This document shows positions 8,850 to 17,856 of a stretch of DNA of 64,000 nt, in pieces (within the stretch, counting starts at the first letter, position 1; the number at the start of each line of letters is the position of its first letter). This DNA comes from Alkalihalobacterium sp048323755 (lineage in GTDB: Bacteria > Bacillota > Bacilli > Bacillales > Bacillaceae_F): the NCBI RefSeq assembly GCF_048323755.1, contig NZ_JBLWFS010000019.1, positions 18,611 through 82,610 of the forward strand. The letters are read 5' to 3'. The notes under the pieces are model-generated. The model did not search any database. It had not been told where the DNA came from and saw only the letters and a program-made list of their open reading frames with translations. A program made the translations under genes and the position numbers.

Positions 8850-8992
8850 CCTTCTCCCATCCAGACTATCACTGTCGGCCCTGGAGTTTCACCAGATCCA
8901 CCGTTATGAGTATTCTCCATAACGGGTCACGGACTAAGAAACTAATCGTTTCATCACCGCCGGTAGGGAATTTCACCCTGCCCCGAAGGAAT
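8850..8992 (-). promoter_or_regulatory. FMN riboswitch (RFN element)
   Basis: The minus strand carries the conserved RFN blocks: TATTCCTTCGGGGCAGGGTG at the start, AAATTCCCTACCGGCGGTGA, TTAGTCCGTGACCC, GGTGGATCTGGTGAAACTCC, GGGCCGACAGTGATAGTCTG and a closing GGATGGGAGAAGG. This is the aptamer for flavin mononucleotide. Binding of FMN is known to favour the downstream terminator and switch off riboflavin synthesis genes in Bacillus. It controls ribD-ribE-ribBA-ribH. Confidence 0.97.
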
Positions 8993-9071
8993 AAATTGAA
9001 AACCTATTCATTTTCTAAATTGTATCCTTAAATAATAAGTTTCGTCAACTAAAAGATATTCAGAACGAAGA

Positions 9072-9105
9072 AGAGGCTGACTCTAATGAGTCAACCTCTT
9101 TTTTA
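9072..9105. terminator. Terminator-like hairpin after ppiB
   Basis: GAGGCTGACTC pairs with GAGTCAACCTC around a 4-base loop immediately after the ppiB stop. The T-run is on the plus-strand side; on the minus strand, where ppiB is read, the tail is only TTCTTC, so termination there may be partial. Confidence 0.6.
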
Positions 9106-9540
9106 TTACTCTTCCCAAACTTTTACTTCAGACATTACATCTCCTTGATGAATGCGTAATACAGTATCCATTCCCTCTACTACTTGACCGAATACAGTAT
9201 GCACACCATCTAAATGAGGTTGTGGTTCATGTACGATGAAGAACTGACTGCTACCAGTATCCTTCCCAGCATGCGCCATTGATAAAGAACCAGCAACGTG
9301 CTTGTGTGGGTTACCTTCTGTTTCACACTTAATCGTTTTTCCACTTCCACCAGTACCATTACCAGTCGGGCAACCACCTTGTGCTACGAAACCAGGAATA
9401 ACACGGTGAAACGTTAAACCATTATAAAACCCTTTGTTTACTAACTCTTCAAAATTGGCTACAGTGTTTGGTGCTTCCTCTGAGAACAATTCAAAAACGA
9501 TTTGTTCCCCATTTTCAAATTTGATGCTTCCTTTTTTCAT
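9106..9540 (-). CDS. ppiB: Peptidyl-prolyl cis-trans isomerase, cyclophilin type
   Basis: Cytoplasmic cyclophilin of 144 residues that speeds cis-trans isomerisation of prolyl bonds. Family motifs are clear: FHRVIPGFVAQGG (about 44-56), the active-site Arg within FHRVIPGF, AGSLSMAHAGKDTGSSQFFI (about 82-101) and HLDGVHTVFGQVVEGMD. It lacks a signal peptide, like B. subtilis PpiB, and keeps the syntenic position between the rib genes and lysA. The ATG is preceded by AGGAGG-like sequence. Confidence 0.95.
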   Translation of the reverse strand: MKKGSIKFENGEQIVFELFSEEAPNTVANFEELVNKGFYNGLTFHRVIPGFVAQGGCPTGNGTGGSGKTIKCETEGNPHKHVAGSLSMAHAGKDTGSSQFFIVHEPQPHLDGVHTVFGQVVEGMDTVLRIHQGDVMSEVKVWEE

Positions 9541-9723
9541 TATGTAAGTCCTCCTAAATGTTGAATTTCACATTCGCTTCATTTTACTATAAAACGAACC
9601 TAATGTGAAATTTTCCACTATAGAATGATGTTCACTTAAGCAGCTCCCTGATTTTTAATAAATCTTGATTGCTGAGTCACTCTATATATAACTTTGTAGA
9701 CACCTATGAACTCTCCAAAAGAG

Positions 9724-9766
9724 AAAAAGCTGAAGGGCCAAATTAAACATAGCACCTTCAGCTTTT
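9724..9766 (-). terminator. Terminator of the NlpC/P60-LysM gene
   Basis: AAAAAGCTGAAGG pairs with CCTTCAGCTTTTT, 13 base pairs flanked by A- and T-runs, about 30 bases after the stop codon. Confidence 0.85.
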
Positions 9767-9795
9767 TATTTTTGAAACATTTTATACCTGTACTT

Positions 9796-10761
9796 TTATG
9801 GCAATCTAAGTGTCTGTCCAACATGAATAACCGTTGACTGTAATTGGTTTAAATCCGTTATTACTTGGACAGTCGTACCATTTTGTGTGGCGATTCTCCA
9901 AAGACTGTCACCTGACTGTACCGTATATGTTCTATCTAGTGGAGCGGAACTAACTCGTAATGATTGCCCCACATGGATAGTCGATGAATTAAGGTTATTC
10001 CATTCCATCAATTGATTTACTGTTACATTGTATGTTCTACTAATGGCCCATAAGCTGTCTCCTGCCCTGACAACATGATTCGTCCCAGAGCTAGTTGGTG
10101 CTGAAACATTCGATGCAGGTGGAGCTTGGGTAGGTGCCTGTACTTGTAATGTTTGACCGACAAAGATAGTATCAGAAGTCAACCGGTTCCAATCTCTTAA
10201 TTGCTGAACAGTAACACCGTGATCTCTTGCAATATGTGATAAAGTATCACCTGACTTAACCACATACGTTGAGCCTGTTCTTGTAGTTTGAGTTGGAGCA
10301 GCAGGTTGCTCTGCCGGAATGACTCGACGTGCAGTTACAAAACGCTCGTTCCAATAATTCGAAAATGGGTTCGTAATATGAACACCTCGGCTGCTTGACG
10401 CATGAATCATCTCGTTATTATCTATGTACACTGTAAGATGATTAATTTGCCCATCAAAGTTTGTATCATAAAATAATAAGTCACCTTTTTGTAATTGTTG
10501 AAGTGTTACTTGAACACCGACCCTCGCTTGGTCCCGACTGACACGAGGAAGGGTTATTCCATGTTCACCAAAGATAGTCGCAGAAAAAGAAGAACAATCA
10601 AAACTAGAAGTGTTTCCTAATGGAGCTCCAAATTGATAAGGGGTACCAATATACTTCTTACCACTTTCAATAATACGATCAGCTAGTGTATGAGAGTGGG
10701 CAAAAGCTTGTTGAGGTAGTAAAAAAATTAAAGCTACTAGTGCAAGTATGACTTTTTTCAT
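9796..10761 (-). CDS. Secreted NlpC/P60 peptidase with three C-terminal LysM domains
   Basis: Cell-wall hydrolase of 321 residues. A signal peptide is evident (KK followed by a hydrophobic stretch and AFA-H cleavage around residue 21). Residues about 25-135 form an NlpC/P60 domain with catalytic Cys56 (SFDCSSF), His108 (INHLTVYI) and His120 (MIHASS). Three LysM repeats follow at about 163-208, 227-273 and 277-321, each with the pattern V..GD.L..I and NxL...I.VGQ.L. LysM domains bind peptidoglycan, so the enzyme should act on the wall outside the cell as a D,L-endopeptidase. The domain order is the reverse of the LytE/CwlS type, in which LysM repeats come first. Probably monocistronic. Confidence 0.9.
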   Translation of the reverse strand: MKKVILALVALIFLLPQQAFAHSHTLADRIIESGKKYIGTPYQFGAPLGNTSSFDCSSFSATIFGEHGITLPRVSRDQARVGVQVTLQQLQKGDLLFYDTNFDGQINHLTVYIDNNEMIHASSSRGVHITNPFSNYWNERFVTARRVIPAEQPAAPTQTTRTGSTYVVKSGDTLSHIARDHGVTVQQLRDWNRLTSDTIFVGQTLQVQAPTQAPPASNVSAPTSSGTNHVVRAGDSLWAISRTYNVTVNQLMEWNNLNSSTIHVGQSLRVSSAPLDRTYTVQSGDSLWRIATQNGTTVQVITDLNQLQSTVIHVGQTLRLP

Positions 10762-11026
10762 AAATTCGCCTCCTGCCGTCTATCATAAAACGAATTACAC
10801 TACAAAACATTAGTAGGTTGCTAGGTTAACTCCCAAGTTCTACTAGATATAATTCTAAAATCGAGCGGCTGAAGAAGACGACTCAACAAAGGTAAAGTTC
10901 ACAGTTTCATAAATTAACAGTTAGAAAGAATTGGACAGTAAAATTTAAAAAATAAGACAATAAATACAGAAAAACGGACTATAAAACATCATATGAACAC
11001 ATTCAATAAGATCATGGCCTCCACAG
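10762..11026. other. Intergenic region between the wall hydrolase and lysA
   Basis: AT-rich stretch upstream of the wall-hydrolase gene. It should hold that gene's promoter; I find no gene, repeat or structured RNA in it before the lysA terminator. Confidence 0.4.
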
Positions 11027-11068
11027 AAAAAATCCACTCTCTTACAACCGCAGAGAGTGGATTTTATT
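11027..11068 (-). terminator. lysA terminator
   Basis: On the minus strand AAAATCCACTCTCT pairs with AGAGAGTGGATTTT followed by T residues, just after the lysA stop codon. Confidence 0.85.
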
Positions 11069-11074
11069 ATTTTA

Positions 11075-12394
11075 TTACACTTTTTCTTTCGTATTTAACG
11101 GCAAATCAAAACGAACTAAATCTTCATACGTTTCTCTTTCAACCACTAATTGCGCATCTCCATCTTCTACAAATACAACTGCCGGACGAGGAATTCGGTT
11201 ATAATTATTAGCCATGGAATACCCGTACGCGCCTGTACAAAAAACAGCTAATACATCTTTATGATTGGCTTTCGGAAGCGGTAAATCCCAAATGAGCATA
11301 TCACCGCTCTCACAGCACTTACCAGCTATCGAATACTTCGTTTCCACTTGATCATTAGCACGATTAGCAAGAATTCCTTCGTACTTCGCTTGATATAAGG
11401 CTGGGCGAAGGTTATCTGTCATTCCACCATCAACTGAAAGGTAATGACGGACATTAGGAATATCCTTTTGTGAACCTAATGTATATAGAGTTGTTCCCGC
11501 GTCACCAACTAGTGATCGACCTGGCTCAATCCAAATTTCCGGCATTGATAAATTCAATTTATTCACATGATGTTGAACAGCTTCAATCGTAGCTTTTACA
11601 TAATCACCAACCGGTAATGGTTCATCGCCTTCAATATAACGAATACCAAAACCTCCACCTAAATTTAATACTTTTAAGTCAAAGTTTAATGACTTAGACC
11701 AATTTTCAATATAAGTGTAAAGCTTTTCAACAGCCAAGACAAATCCAGTCGTTTCAAAAATTTGTGAACCTATATGGCAATGAATTCCTAGTAATTCAAG
11801 TTGCTCACAATCCAAAGCCCACTCAATTGCCCGATCTACTTGCCCGCTTAACAAATCAAATCCGAATTTAGAGTCTTCCTGACCTGTAGTAATATAATCA
11901 TGTGTATGTGCTTCTACACCTGGAGTTGTTCTTAATAATATAGATACTTTACGTTGATGTGTATTTGCTGCTTGCTTTAATAATTCTAATTCATAAAAAT
12001 TATCTACTACAAAACAACCTATGTTTGCACGAACAGCCATATCTATTTCTTCTGGACTTTTATTATTCCCATGAAAGTGAACACGCTCCATAGGAAAGCC
12101 AGCAATCATTGCCGTATACAGTTCCCCACCTGAAACGACATCTAAGCTTAGATCTAATTCATTTGCGAGTTGAACCATTGCAACACAGCTAAATGCTTTA
12201 CTAGCATAAGCAACTTGACTTCTTACATCTAAATCATTAAATGCCGTTTTAAATGCTTTTGCCTTCTGTCGAATGAGTGAAACATCATAAACAAACAGAG
12301 GAGTTCCGTATTGCTTCGCAAGTTCAACTGTATCAATTCCACCAATTTCCAGGTGGCCAATGTCATTAACTCTACTTGTACCATGTAAGTGCAT
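11075..12394 (-). CDS. lysA: Diaminopimelate decarboxylase
   Basis: PLP-dependent enzyme of fold type III (439 residues) that decarboxylates meso-diaminopimelate to L-lysine, the last step of lysine synthesis. The PLP lysine is Lys66 in VAYASKAFSC. The glycine-rich phosphate-binding segment LNLGGGFGIRY (about 240-250), the EPGRSLVG motif and the substrate-binding C-terminal CTGAYGYSMANNYNRIPRP segment are present. The gene sits between ppiB and the spoVA operon as in B. subtilis. A lysine riboswitch with its own terminator fills the 480 bases upstream, so expression should fall when lysine is abundant. Confidence 0.97.
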   Translation of the reverse strand: MHLHGTSRVNDIGHLEIGGIDTVELAKQYGTPLFVYDVSLIRQKAKAFKTAFNDLDVRSQVAYASKAFSCVAMVQLANELDLSLDVVSGGELYTAMIAGFPMERVHFHGNNKSPEEIDMAVRANIGCFVVDNFYELELLKQAANTHQRKVSILLRTTPGVEAHTHDYITTGQEDSKFGFDLLSGQVDRAIEWALDCEQLELLGIHCHIGSQIFETTGFVLAVEKLYTYIENWSKSLNFDLKVLNLGGGFGIRYIEGDEPLPVGDYVKATIEAVQHHVNKLNLSMPEIWIEPGRSLVGDAGTTLYTLGSQKDIPNVRHYLSVDGGMTDNLRPALYQAKYEGILANRANDQVETKYSIAGKCCESGDMLIWDLPLPKANHKDVLAVFCTGAYGYSMANNYNRIPRPAVVFVEDGDAQLVVERETYEDLVRFDLPLNTKEKV

Positions 12395-12532
12395 CGTTTC
12401 TCTCTCCTATCTTCGCATCAACTAACAATCTACAACATATAAAAATATTCCTTCTATATATGAGAGATTGGAGATCCGTTTTATATTCTAATTGTATAAA
12501 TGAAAGGTGAGATACCTACCTATTTGGTTAAT

Positions 12533-12566
12533 AAAAAAACAGCTAATGTAGTTACACTAGCTGTTA
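12533..12566 (-). terminator. Terminator of the lysine riboswitch
   Basis: On the minus strand AACAGCTAGTG pairs with CATTAGCTGTT around a short loop, followed by seven T residues. It lies directly after the aptamer and before lysA, as expected for a transcription-attenuation platform. Confidence 0.85.
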
Positions 12567-12778
12567 TGACCGAGCCATAGCAAGAGTAACCTCATTTGTA
12601 GAATAGTACTCCACTGTATTTAACAGTGACAGTGTGTCACTTTTTTAATGACACCCCAGTAAAAGAATAGGATGGTACCACTCTTTCACTTCGGCAAATC
12701 GACCTTTCTGCCTGAATCATCGCTTCCATCTCGCTCTTCAGACATACTCATTCTCACTGCACCTCTACCCCGTGTTTC
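12567..12778 (-). promoter_or_regulatory. Lysine riboswitch (L box) upstream of lysA
   Basis: The minus strand contains L-box landmarks in the right order: GGGGTAGAGGTGC, GAGTATG, a GAGCGAGATGGA segment, GGCAGAAAGG followed by TTGCCGAAGT, a CTGGGGTGTCATTAAAA segment, and GTGGAGTACTATTCTAC near the 3' end. These match the order of conserved elements in the B. subtilis lysC leader. The following terminator hairpin supports lysine-dependent attenuation of lysA. I could not fold it computationally. Confidence 0.9.
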
Positions 12779-12875
12779 ATAAAGAAATGAGGGACTTATA
12801 CAATTAATAGGTACACTTTATCATAATCCTTGCTAAGTGGCAACATTGTTAACGATATGTCTTATACATATTAAT

Positions 12876-14354
12876 TTATGATTGTTTAATCGGATCCTTT
12901 GGACTGACTATGCTAGGACGCCGTTTAACGGACGGCACAGAAACTCGAACGAGAATTTGCCAAAAGGCAGCTGGATTAAATGGCAATAATGGCCATAAAT
13001 ATGGTTTATTTAAAGATTTTATCATCGTTAGAAGTAAAATAAATATCGTTGAAGCAATAACAAATCCTGGTAATTTAAAGATAGCTACAACTAACAATAA
13101 TGCTAACCTTGCTACTTTCATCGCTATCCCTAATTCATAACTCGGTGTAGCAAATGTTCCAATCGCTCCTAAAGCGACGTATAAAATGACTTCTGGCACA
13201 AACAATCCTACATTAATTGCAATTTCACCTATTAATAATGCCGCAACTAACCCTAATGCGGTTGCTAAAGGGGACGGAGTATGGATGGCGGCCATCCTCA
13301 GTAATTCTATTCCAAGTTCAGCAAGTACAATTTGTACAAAAACAGGAACATTCGTTGTTTCATTTGGACCAATAAATTCCAACATCTCTGGTAATAAATT
13401 TGGTTGCATAACAAACAACAACCAAAGCGGAAGAATAAACAAAGCTAAGATCATTCCTGAAAAACGAACCCATCTTAAAAAGGTTCCTATAGCAGGAGCT
13501 TGTCGGTATTCTTCAGCATGTTGAACATGATGAAATAACGTAGTAGGTGTAATAATGACACTCGGTGATGTATCGACGGTTATAATAACGTGTCCTTCAA
13601 ATAAATGAGTGGCTGCAACATCTGGTCTTTCCGTATACCGTACAAGCGGGAATGGATTAAAGCCTTGTTTAACAATATATTCTTCAACCACTTTATCTGC
13701 CATAGTTAGTCCGTCTATTTGTATGGACTCTAACTCTTTTTTTATTATTTTCACGAGATCGGGATCAGCTACATCCTCGATATAAGAAATACACACATCC
13801 GTTTTTGAACGGACACCAACTTGCATAATTTCGTTACGTAATCGCTCATCTCGAATCCTTCTTCGCGTTAACGCTGTGTTCTGAATGATGTTTTCTGTAT
13901 ATCCATCACGAGCACCTCTTACTACCCGTTCCGTATCCGGTTCATCAGGTCCTCTACCAGGATAACTTCTTACATCAATAACAAACGCTTCATCTTCACC
14001 CTCTAGTAGAATGAAGATCAATCCAGATAACATTTGCGTAATCGCATCATCAATGGTTTTAACCGTTTCAACTTGTTGATGAACTAGATGATTTTCTATC
14101 ATTTGTTTTGCATTTGTTATTTTTTCATTTTTTCCGTCAAGTCTGCTTAATTCTTTAAACAATTCAATGATAAATTGTGTATCACACAAGCCATTAACAA
14201 AATACACTTGAATTTGCTTTCCTAAAATATTAAATTTTCGAATTCCAACATCGAAGCTTGTACCGATACCTATACGACTTTTTATAGCCGTTTCATTATC
14301 AAATATATTATTAGTGATTGGTTGCTTTTCAGGGTTAATTAAATTTTTACTCAT
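12876..14354 (-). CDS. spoVAF: Stage V sporulation protein AF
   Basis: GerA-family membrane protein (492 residues), related to the A subunits of germinant receptors. The soluble N-terminal part (about 1-290) includes the DVRSYPGRGPDEPDTERVVRGARDGYTENI segment typical of GerA/SpoVAF proteins. Several membrane helices follow from about residue 295 to 460. It is the last gene of the spoVA operon, which is expressed in the forespore and governs dipicolinic acid uptake and release; SpoVAF itself is known to modulate germination. Three bases separate it from spoVAEA. Confidence 0.93.
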   Translation of the reverse strand: MSKNLINPEKQPITNNIFDNETAIKSRIGIGTSFDVGIRKFNILGKQIQVYFVNGLCDTQFIIELFKELSRLDGKNEKITNAKQMIENHLVHQQVETVKTIDDAITQMLSGLIFILLEGEDEAFVIDVRSYPGRGPDEPDTERVVRGARDGYTENIIQNTALTRRRIRDERLRNEIMQVGVRSKTDVCISYIEDVADPDLVKIIKKELESIQIDGLTMADKVVEEYIVKQGFNPFPLVRYTERPDVAATHLFEGHVIITVDTSPSVIITPTTLFHHVQHAEEYRQAPAIGTFLRWVRFSGMILALFILPLWLLFVMQPNLLPEMLEFIGPNETTNVPVFVQIVLAELGIELLRMAAIHTPSPLATALGLVAALLIGEIAINVGLFVPEVILYVALGAIGTFATPSYELGIAMKVARLALLLVVAIFKLPGFVIASTIFILLLTMIKSLNKPYLWPLLPFNPAAFWQILVRVSVPSVKRRPSIVSPKDPIKQS

Positions 14355-14357
14355 TCT

Positions 14358-14918
14358 TCATCCCCTCCGTTCTAAAATAAGTTCAACTGCCTTCCTCGTA
14401 ATTGGCGATCCTTTTTCAACCGTATCAAAACCTCCCATTTTTCCAATATCACCAACACCGACAACGATAGGAATTTCCAATTCATCTAAAATATAGACAG
14501 TATCGCCATCTATTCTCCCTAATTCAATATCTTGTAATCCATTTTTATCAACACCAAATTCTGTTAAATTTCCAAACCTGTCAATTGAAACATCAACCTT
14601 TGTCCATTCTGCAAAGTGAGTATGTGATGCGACAGCTATAGCACCAATCACCTCAACCGTTGGGTCACTTGCTACATATCTTAATGCTTGTTCTCCTGGA
14701 CCTTCCATTTTATAACCACAGTCATCAAACATAACAAGGATTGGATCATAGGGAGTTTTATGGATTAAGTCTACTAATTCTTGCCCACCTAAAACTGAAG
14801 GGTTTCCTGCTGAACTAGAAATACACCTGCCGCCAATTTCTTTGGCAACATGTTGAACTGCCTTTTTAGCTGATTCGTCTCCATCGGTAATTAAAATCAC
14901 TTTTTTTCGTGGTTTCAT
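14358..14918 (-). CDS. spoVAEA: Stage V sporulation protein AEA
   Basis: Soluble protein of 186 residues in the spoVA operon (called SpoVAEa in Bacillus), part of the dipicolinic-acid channel system. It begins KKVILITDGDESAKKAV and has the conserved FDDCGYKMEGPGEQALRYV region. I chose the ATG at 14918 rather than the upstream in-frame ATG at 14951: it follows AAGGGG at 7-base spacing, and this choice removes an overlap with spoVAEB, whose TAA ends at 14923. Confidence 0.9.
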   Translation of the reverse strand: MKPRKKVILITDGDESAKKAVQHVAKEIGGRCISSSAGNPSVLGGQELVDLIHKTPYDPILVMFDDCGYKMEGPGEQALRYVASDPTVEVIGAIAVASHTHFAEWTKVDVSIDRFGNLTEFGVDKNGLQDIELGRIDGDTVYILDELEIPIVVGVGDIGKMGGFDTVEKGSPITRKAVELILERRG

Positions 14919-14922
14919 CCTA

Positions 14923-15276
14923 TTACCCCTTAGGTTTAAAAATAACAGCAACTAAAAATCCAAATAAAATTGCCGTGGAAATACCGACAGAAGTGACTTC
15001 AAAAATCCCCATACCTACCCCTAAAAATCCATAACGTTCAGCTTCTGTCATTGCACCATGGACTAAAGAGTGTCCAAAACTGGTAATTGGTACTGTTGCT
15101 CCAGCTCCCGCAAAATCGATGAGTCTGTCATATAAATGAAATCCATCTAATAGAGCTCCAGCAACGACTAAAGTACTCATCATATGTGAAGGTGTCATCT
15201 TAAAAACATCCAGAAGTATTTGCCCAATGAAACAAATGAACCCACCTACTGCAAATGCAATGATATACTCCATCAT
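14923..15276 (-). CDS. spoVAEB: Stage V sporulation protein AEB
   Basis: Small integral membrane protein (117 residues) of the SpoVAC/SpoVAEb family, with three to four hydrophobic helices and the family stretch GAGATVPITSFGHSLVHGAM (about 57-76). It is one of the conserved membrane components needed for dipicolinic acid movement into the forespore. It overlaps the end of spoVAD by four bases. It is related to spoVAC in the same operon (compare the GAGALVPVTGFANAI segment there). Confidence 0.93.
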   Translation of the reverse strand: MMEYIIAFAVGGFICFIGQILLDVFKMTPSHMMSTLVVAGALLDGFHLYDRLIDFAGAGATVPITSFGHSLVHGAMTEAERYGFLGVGMGIFEVTSVGISTAILFGFLVAVIFKPKG

Positions 15277-16289
15277 TGCTCAACCACCTCTGATTCAAAA
15301 ACAACACCATGAGCAATACAAGGTATTGACTCTTTTTGCTGCATCATTGTTGGACTCATTAATGCTCCCGTCGCAACGACAAGCATTCGTTTCAATTTCC
15401 CTAATTGCATTTGTTTTATTAAGTGTCCATATGTAACGACAGCCGGGCAAGCACATCCGCTACCTCCTGCAAATACAGGTTGATCTCTACTAAAAATCAT
15501 CACACCGCAATCTTGATGTTTATTTTTTAGTTTAATTCCCTGCTCTCGCAGGAGCTCTTTAAGTACCTTACTTCCTATTGTTGATAGGTCACCTGTGACA
15601 ATTAAATCGTAATCCTCTTCAGACCTACCCGTTTCCTTAAAGTGAGTTAATATGGTATCCACCGCTGCTGGTACCATCGCCGTTCCCATATTGAAAGGGT
15701 CTTTTATCCCCATATCAACAACCCTCCCAATTGTTGCGTGCGTAACTCTAATAGTTGAAGGTTTTTTGCTAAGAAGTACTGCACCTGCACCAGTCACCGT
15801 AAAAGTGGTCGTGTCTGGCTTTTGTCCCCCAAATTCAGTCGGATAACGAAATTGCCGTTCTGCTGTAGCATTATGACTGCTCGTTGCAGCAATTACTCGG
15901 TTGCCAAATCCACCACTAATTAAGGAAGCACCTATCGCAACAGTCTCCATCGCAGTAGCACAAGCTGAAAATGCTCCTAAATAGGGGATCTTCATTTGTC
16001 TAGCTACATAGTTTGATGTAACATTCTGATTGAGCAGATCACCAGCCAACATTAAACTAATTTCCCTTTCTTTTTTGTTAGCTCTTTGTAAACAGATTGA
16101 AATGGCATCTGTCATTAATCGGCGTTCAGCTAATTCCCAGTTATCTTCACCACAATATAGATTGTCATAACACTTATCGAAACTGTCATTCAATGGGCCA
16201 TTGCTTTCATAAGGTCCAACCGCTGTACCCACTGCTTCTACAAAAATATCCTCCTTAAAGTGCCATGTTTGTTGCTGATTGATATTCAT
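15273..16289 (-). CDS. spoVAD: Stage V sporulation protein AD
   Basis: Soluble inner-membrane-associated protein (338 residues) with a thiolase/ketoacyl-synthase fold; in Bacillus it binds dipicolinic acid directly. Family stretches include GAFSACATAMETVAIGASL (about 106-124, the pseudo-catalytic Cys region) and AGGSGCACPAVVTYGHL (about 274-290). Full length. The four-base overlap with spoVAEB shows coupled translation. Part of the forespore-expressed spoVA operon. Confidence 0.95.
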   Translation of the reverse strand: MNINQQQTWHFKEDIFVEAVGTAVGPYESNGPLNDSFDKCYDNLYCGEDNWELAERRLMTDAISICLQRANKKEREISLMLAGDLLNQNVTSNYVARQMKIPYLGAFSACATAMETVAIGASLISGGFGNRVIAATSSHNATAERQFRYPTEFGGQKPDTTTFTVTGAGAVLLSKKPSTIRVTHATIGRVVDMGIKDPFNMGTAMVPAAVDTILTHFKETGRSEEDYDLIVTGDLSTIGSKVLKELLREQGIKLKNKHQDCGVMIFSRDQPVFAGGSGCACPAVVTYGHLIKQMQLGKLKRMLVVATGALMSPTMMQQKESIPCIAHGVVFESEVVEQ

Positions 16290-16340
16290 TTGATTTCTCC
16301 AATTCTTTTGAGTTTGGAAAGAAGGCTTCTATTAGCCCTC

Positions 16341-16802
16341 TTAGGTAATTAACGTTTGAACTAACAACCTTGTTAATCCTACTAAGTAAGCAGAAACAAC
16401 TCCAAACGCAATAACAGCACCCGCTATACGAAACATATTAGCTCCAATTCCAAGTACAAGTCCTTCACTACGATGTTCTAAAGCCGCACTTGCTATTGCA
16501 TTTGCAAAACCAGTAACAGGTACGAGTGCACCTGCACCTGCAAATTGGCCAAGTCGATCAAAAAAACCTAAACCTGTCATTAAAGCTGCAATTAAGATTA
16601 AAGTAGCAATCATAGGACTTACAGCGGTAGCTTCTGTTAAATCAAAGACTCTTAAATAGTAATTTGAAATACCTTGTCCAAATGCACAAATAATTCCACC
16701 TATTACATAAGCTTTAAATCCATTTTTTAAGTAGTGGGCTTTAGGTTGAAAAGGTTTGATTTTTTTCTGAAACTCTTTTTGTAACTTTTTATTGTCCTCC
16801 AT
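16341..16802 (-). CDS. spoVAC: Stage V sporulation protein AC
   Basis: Membrane protein (153 residues) with four predicted helices. SpoVAC is described in B. subtilis as a mechanosensitive channel component that releases dipicolinic acid in germination. The first 40 residues are charged and cytoplasmic (KEFQKKIKPFQPKAHYLKNGFKAY is split here by its helix boundary at about 25). The GAGALVPVTGFANAIASAAL segment is the family hallmark. 50 bases separate it from spoVAD. Confidence 0.94.
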   Translation of the reverse strand: MEDNKKLQKEFQKKIKPFQPKAHYLKNGFKAYVIGGIICAFGQGISNYYLRVFDLTEATAVSPMIATLILIAALMTGLGFFDRLGQFAGAGALVPVTGFANAIASAALEHRSEGLVLGIGANMFRIAGAVIAFGVVSAYLVGLTRLLVQTLIT

Positions 16803-16820
16803 CTCTCCATGACCTTCCTT

Positions 16821-17243
16821 CTATCGATCTACAAAGTAAATCCAATGATAAAGCGAACCAAAGACCTTTCCTAAAACGATAGCCATTAACAATAAAATTA
16901 TTTTTTCAGCAATACCTAAGCGTTTTGCAAGTATAGGTAGCACATTAAGAACCTCTGTCAGTGCTGCAGCCAATAAACCAATAAAAATTCCCTCTGCTAA
17001 TCCAATTGGAATAAGTAAAAAAGCACTCAAATATAAAACAATATCATTTAAACTAAACACTGAACCTGTTAAAGCGCCCAAAACAACAGCCCACTCATAT
17101 ATATGAATATACTTTCCTGTTTTTGATAACTGAGTAAGTCTAGGGACGACCCCGAGCACCGTTAAGAAAGCAACAAATCCACTCCCAACCGCAAGACCTC
17201 CAGCTAGACCAATTAGGATCGTTAACACAGCTTCAATGGTCAT
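16821..17243 (-). CDS. spoVAB: Stage V sporulation protein AB
   Basis: Membrane protein of 140 residues with about four helices and family stretches GLAGGLAVGSGFVAFLTVLG (about 13-32) and VPRLTQLSKTGKYIHIYEWA. Second gene of the spoVA operon; its start overlaps the end of spoVAA by 11 bases. The exact role in the dipicolinic acid transport complex is not known. Confidence 0.93.
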   Translation of the reverse strand: MTIEAVLTILIGLAGGLAVGSGFVAFLTVLGVVPRLTQLSKTGKYIHIYEWAVVLGALTGSVFSLNDIVLYLSAFLLIPIGLAEGIFIGLLAAALTEVLNVLPILAKRLGIAEKIILLLMAIVLGKVFGSLYHWIYFVDR

Positions 17244-17856
17244 TCAACTTTGTTTCACTTTCACTGTTTTCGTGATGCGTAATATATTGGTCTAAGTCTT
17301 GCTGATACTTAAACATTTCAACTTCAAGAGGACTAGGTTCTTCATTTAATCGTTTTCGGAAGACATGATTAAAGAATATAATCATCCCTAACCCTAATCC
17401 GATGGAATACGGAACTTGTAATAACAGCGGCTTAGCAATTTCATTCCCAGTAACTGTAGTGAACATCCGTTGATGAACTTCCCTCATGCTGACATCTTCA
17501 TGGAAGTTCATAATTGCCATACCAGCACCGATAAATAAAAGTAGCCAAATGAATACAAAATAAACAGGTTCAATCCTCTTTGATTTCATTTTCACTTCAA
17601 GGATTGTCTGTGCAGCCCCAATCGATTGAACATCACTGTGAGGAACAGCCTCACTTATTGCAATAATGACTTTCATTACATCAATTAATACAAAGTTTTT
17701 ATCACTCGGCTTCACTTGGTGGATTGGAAGGTGAATGATCTTCTCCCTTATTAAAGGTTCAGCAATTATCTGTGCTAATTCTCCAACTTTTACATGCTGA
17801 TTTGCTTTAACCTCTACCTTATGCCTCATTCGGATATAGACTAAAAGCTCACTCAT
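17233..17856 (-). CDS. spoVAA: Stage V sporulation protein AA
   Basis: First gene of the spoVA operon (207 residues). The N-terminal half is soluble (begins with YIRMRHKVEVK and an IAEPLIREKIIHLPIH region), and two membrane helices follow at about 98-117 and 145-165. In Bacillus the operon is transcribed by forespore sigma-G. Upstream on the minus strand a CATACTA motif (17898-17904) resembles a sigma-G -10 element, but I do not see a convincing -35 at the right distance, so no promoter is called. The operon reads spoVAA-AB-AC-AD-AEB-AEA-AF. Confidence 0.93.
   Translation of the reverse strand: MSELLVYIRMRHKVEVKANQHVKVGELAQIIAEPLIREKIIHLPIHQVKPSDKNFVLIDVMKVIIAISEAVPHSDVQSIGAAQTILEVKMKSKRIEPVYFVFIWLLLFIGAGMAIMNFHEDVSMREVHQRMFTTVTGNEIAKPLLLQVPYSIGLGLGMIIFFNHVFRKRLNEEPSPLEVEMFKYQQDLDQYITHHENSESETKLNDH

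Noticed and set aside
9636..9824. 62-residue open frame overlapping the end of the wall-hydrolase gene
   Set aside because: It spans the terminator hairpin and has no ribosome site or protein-like composition.
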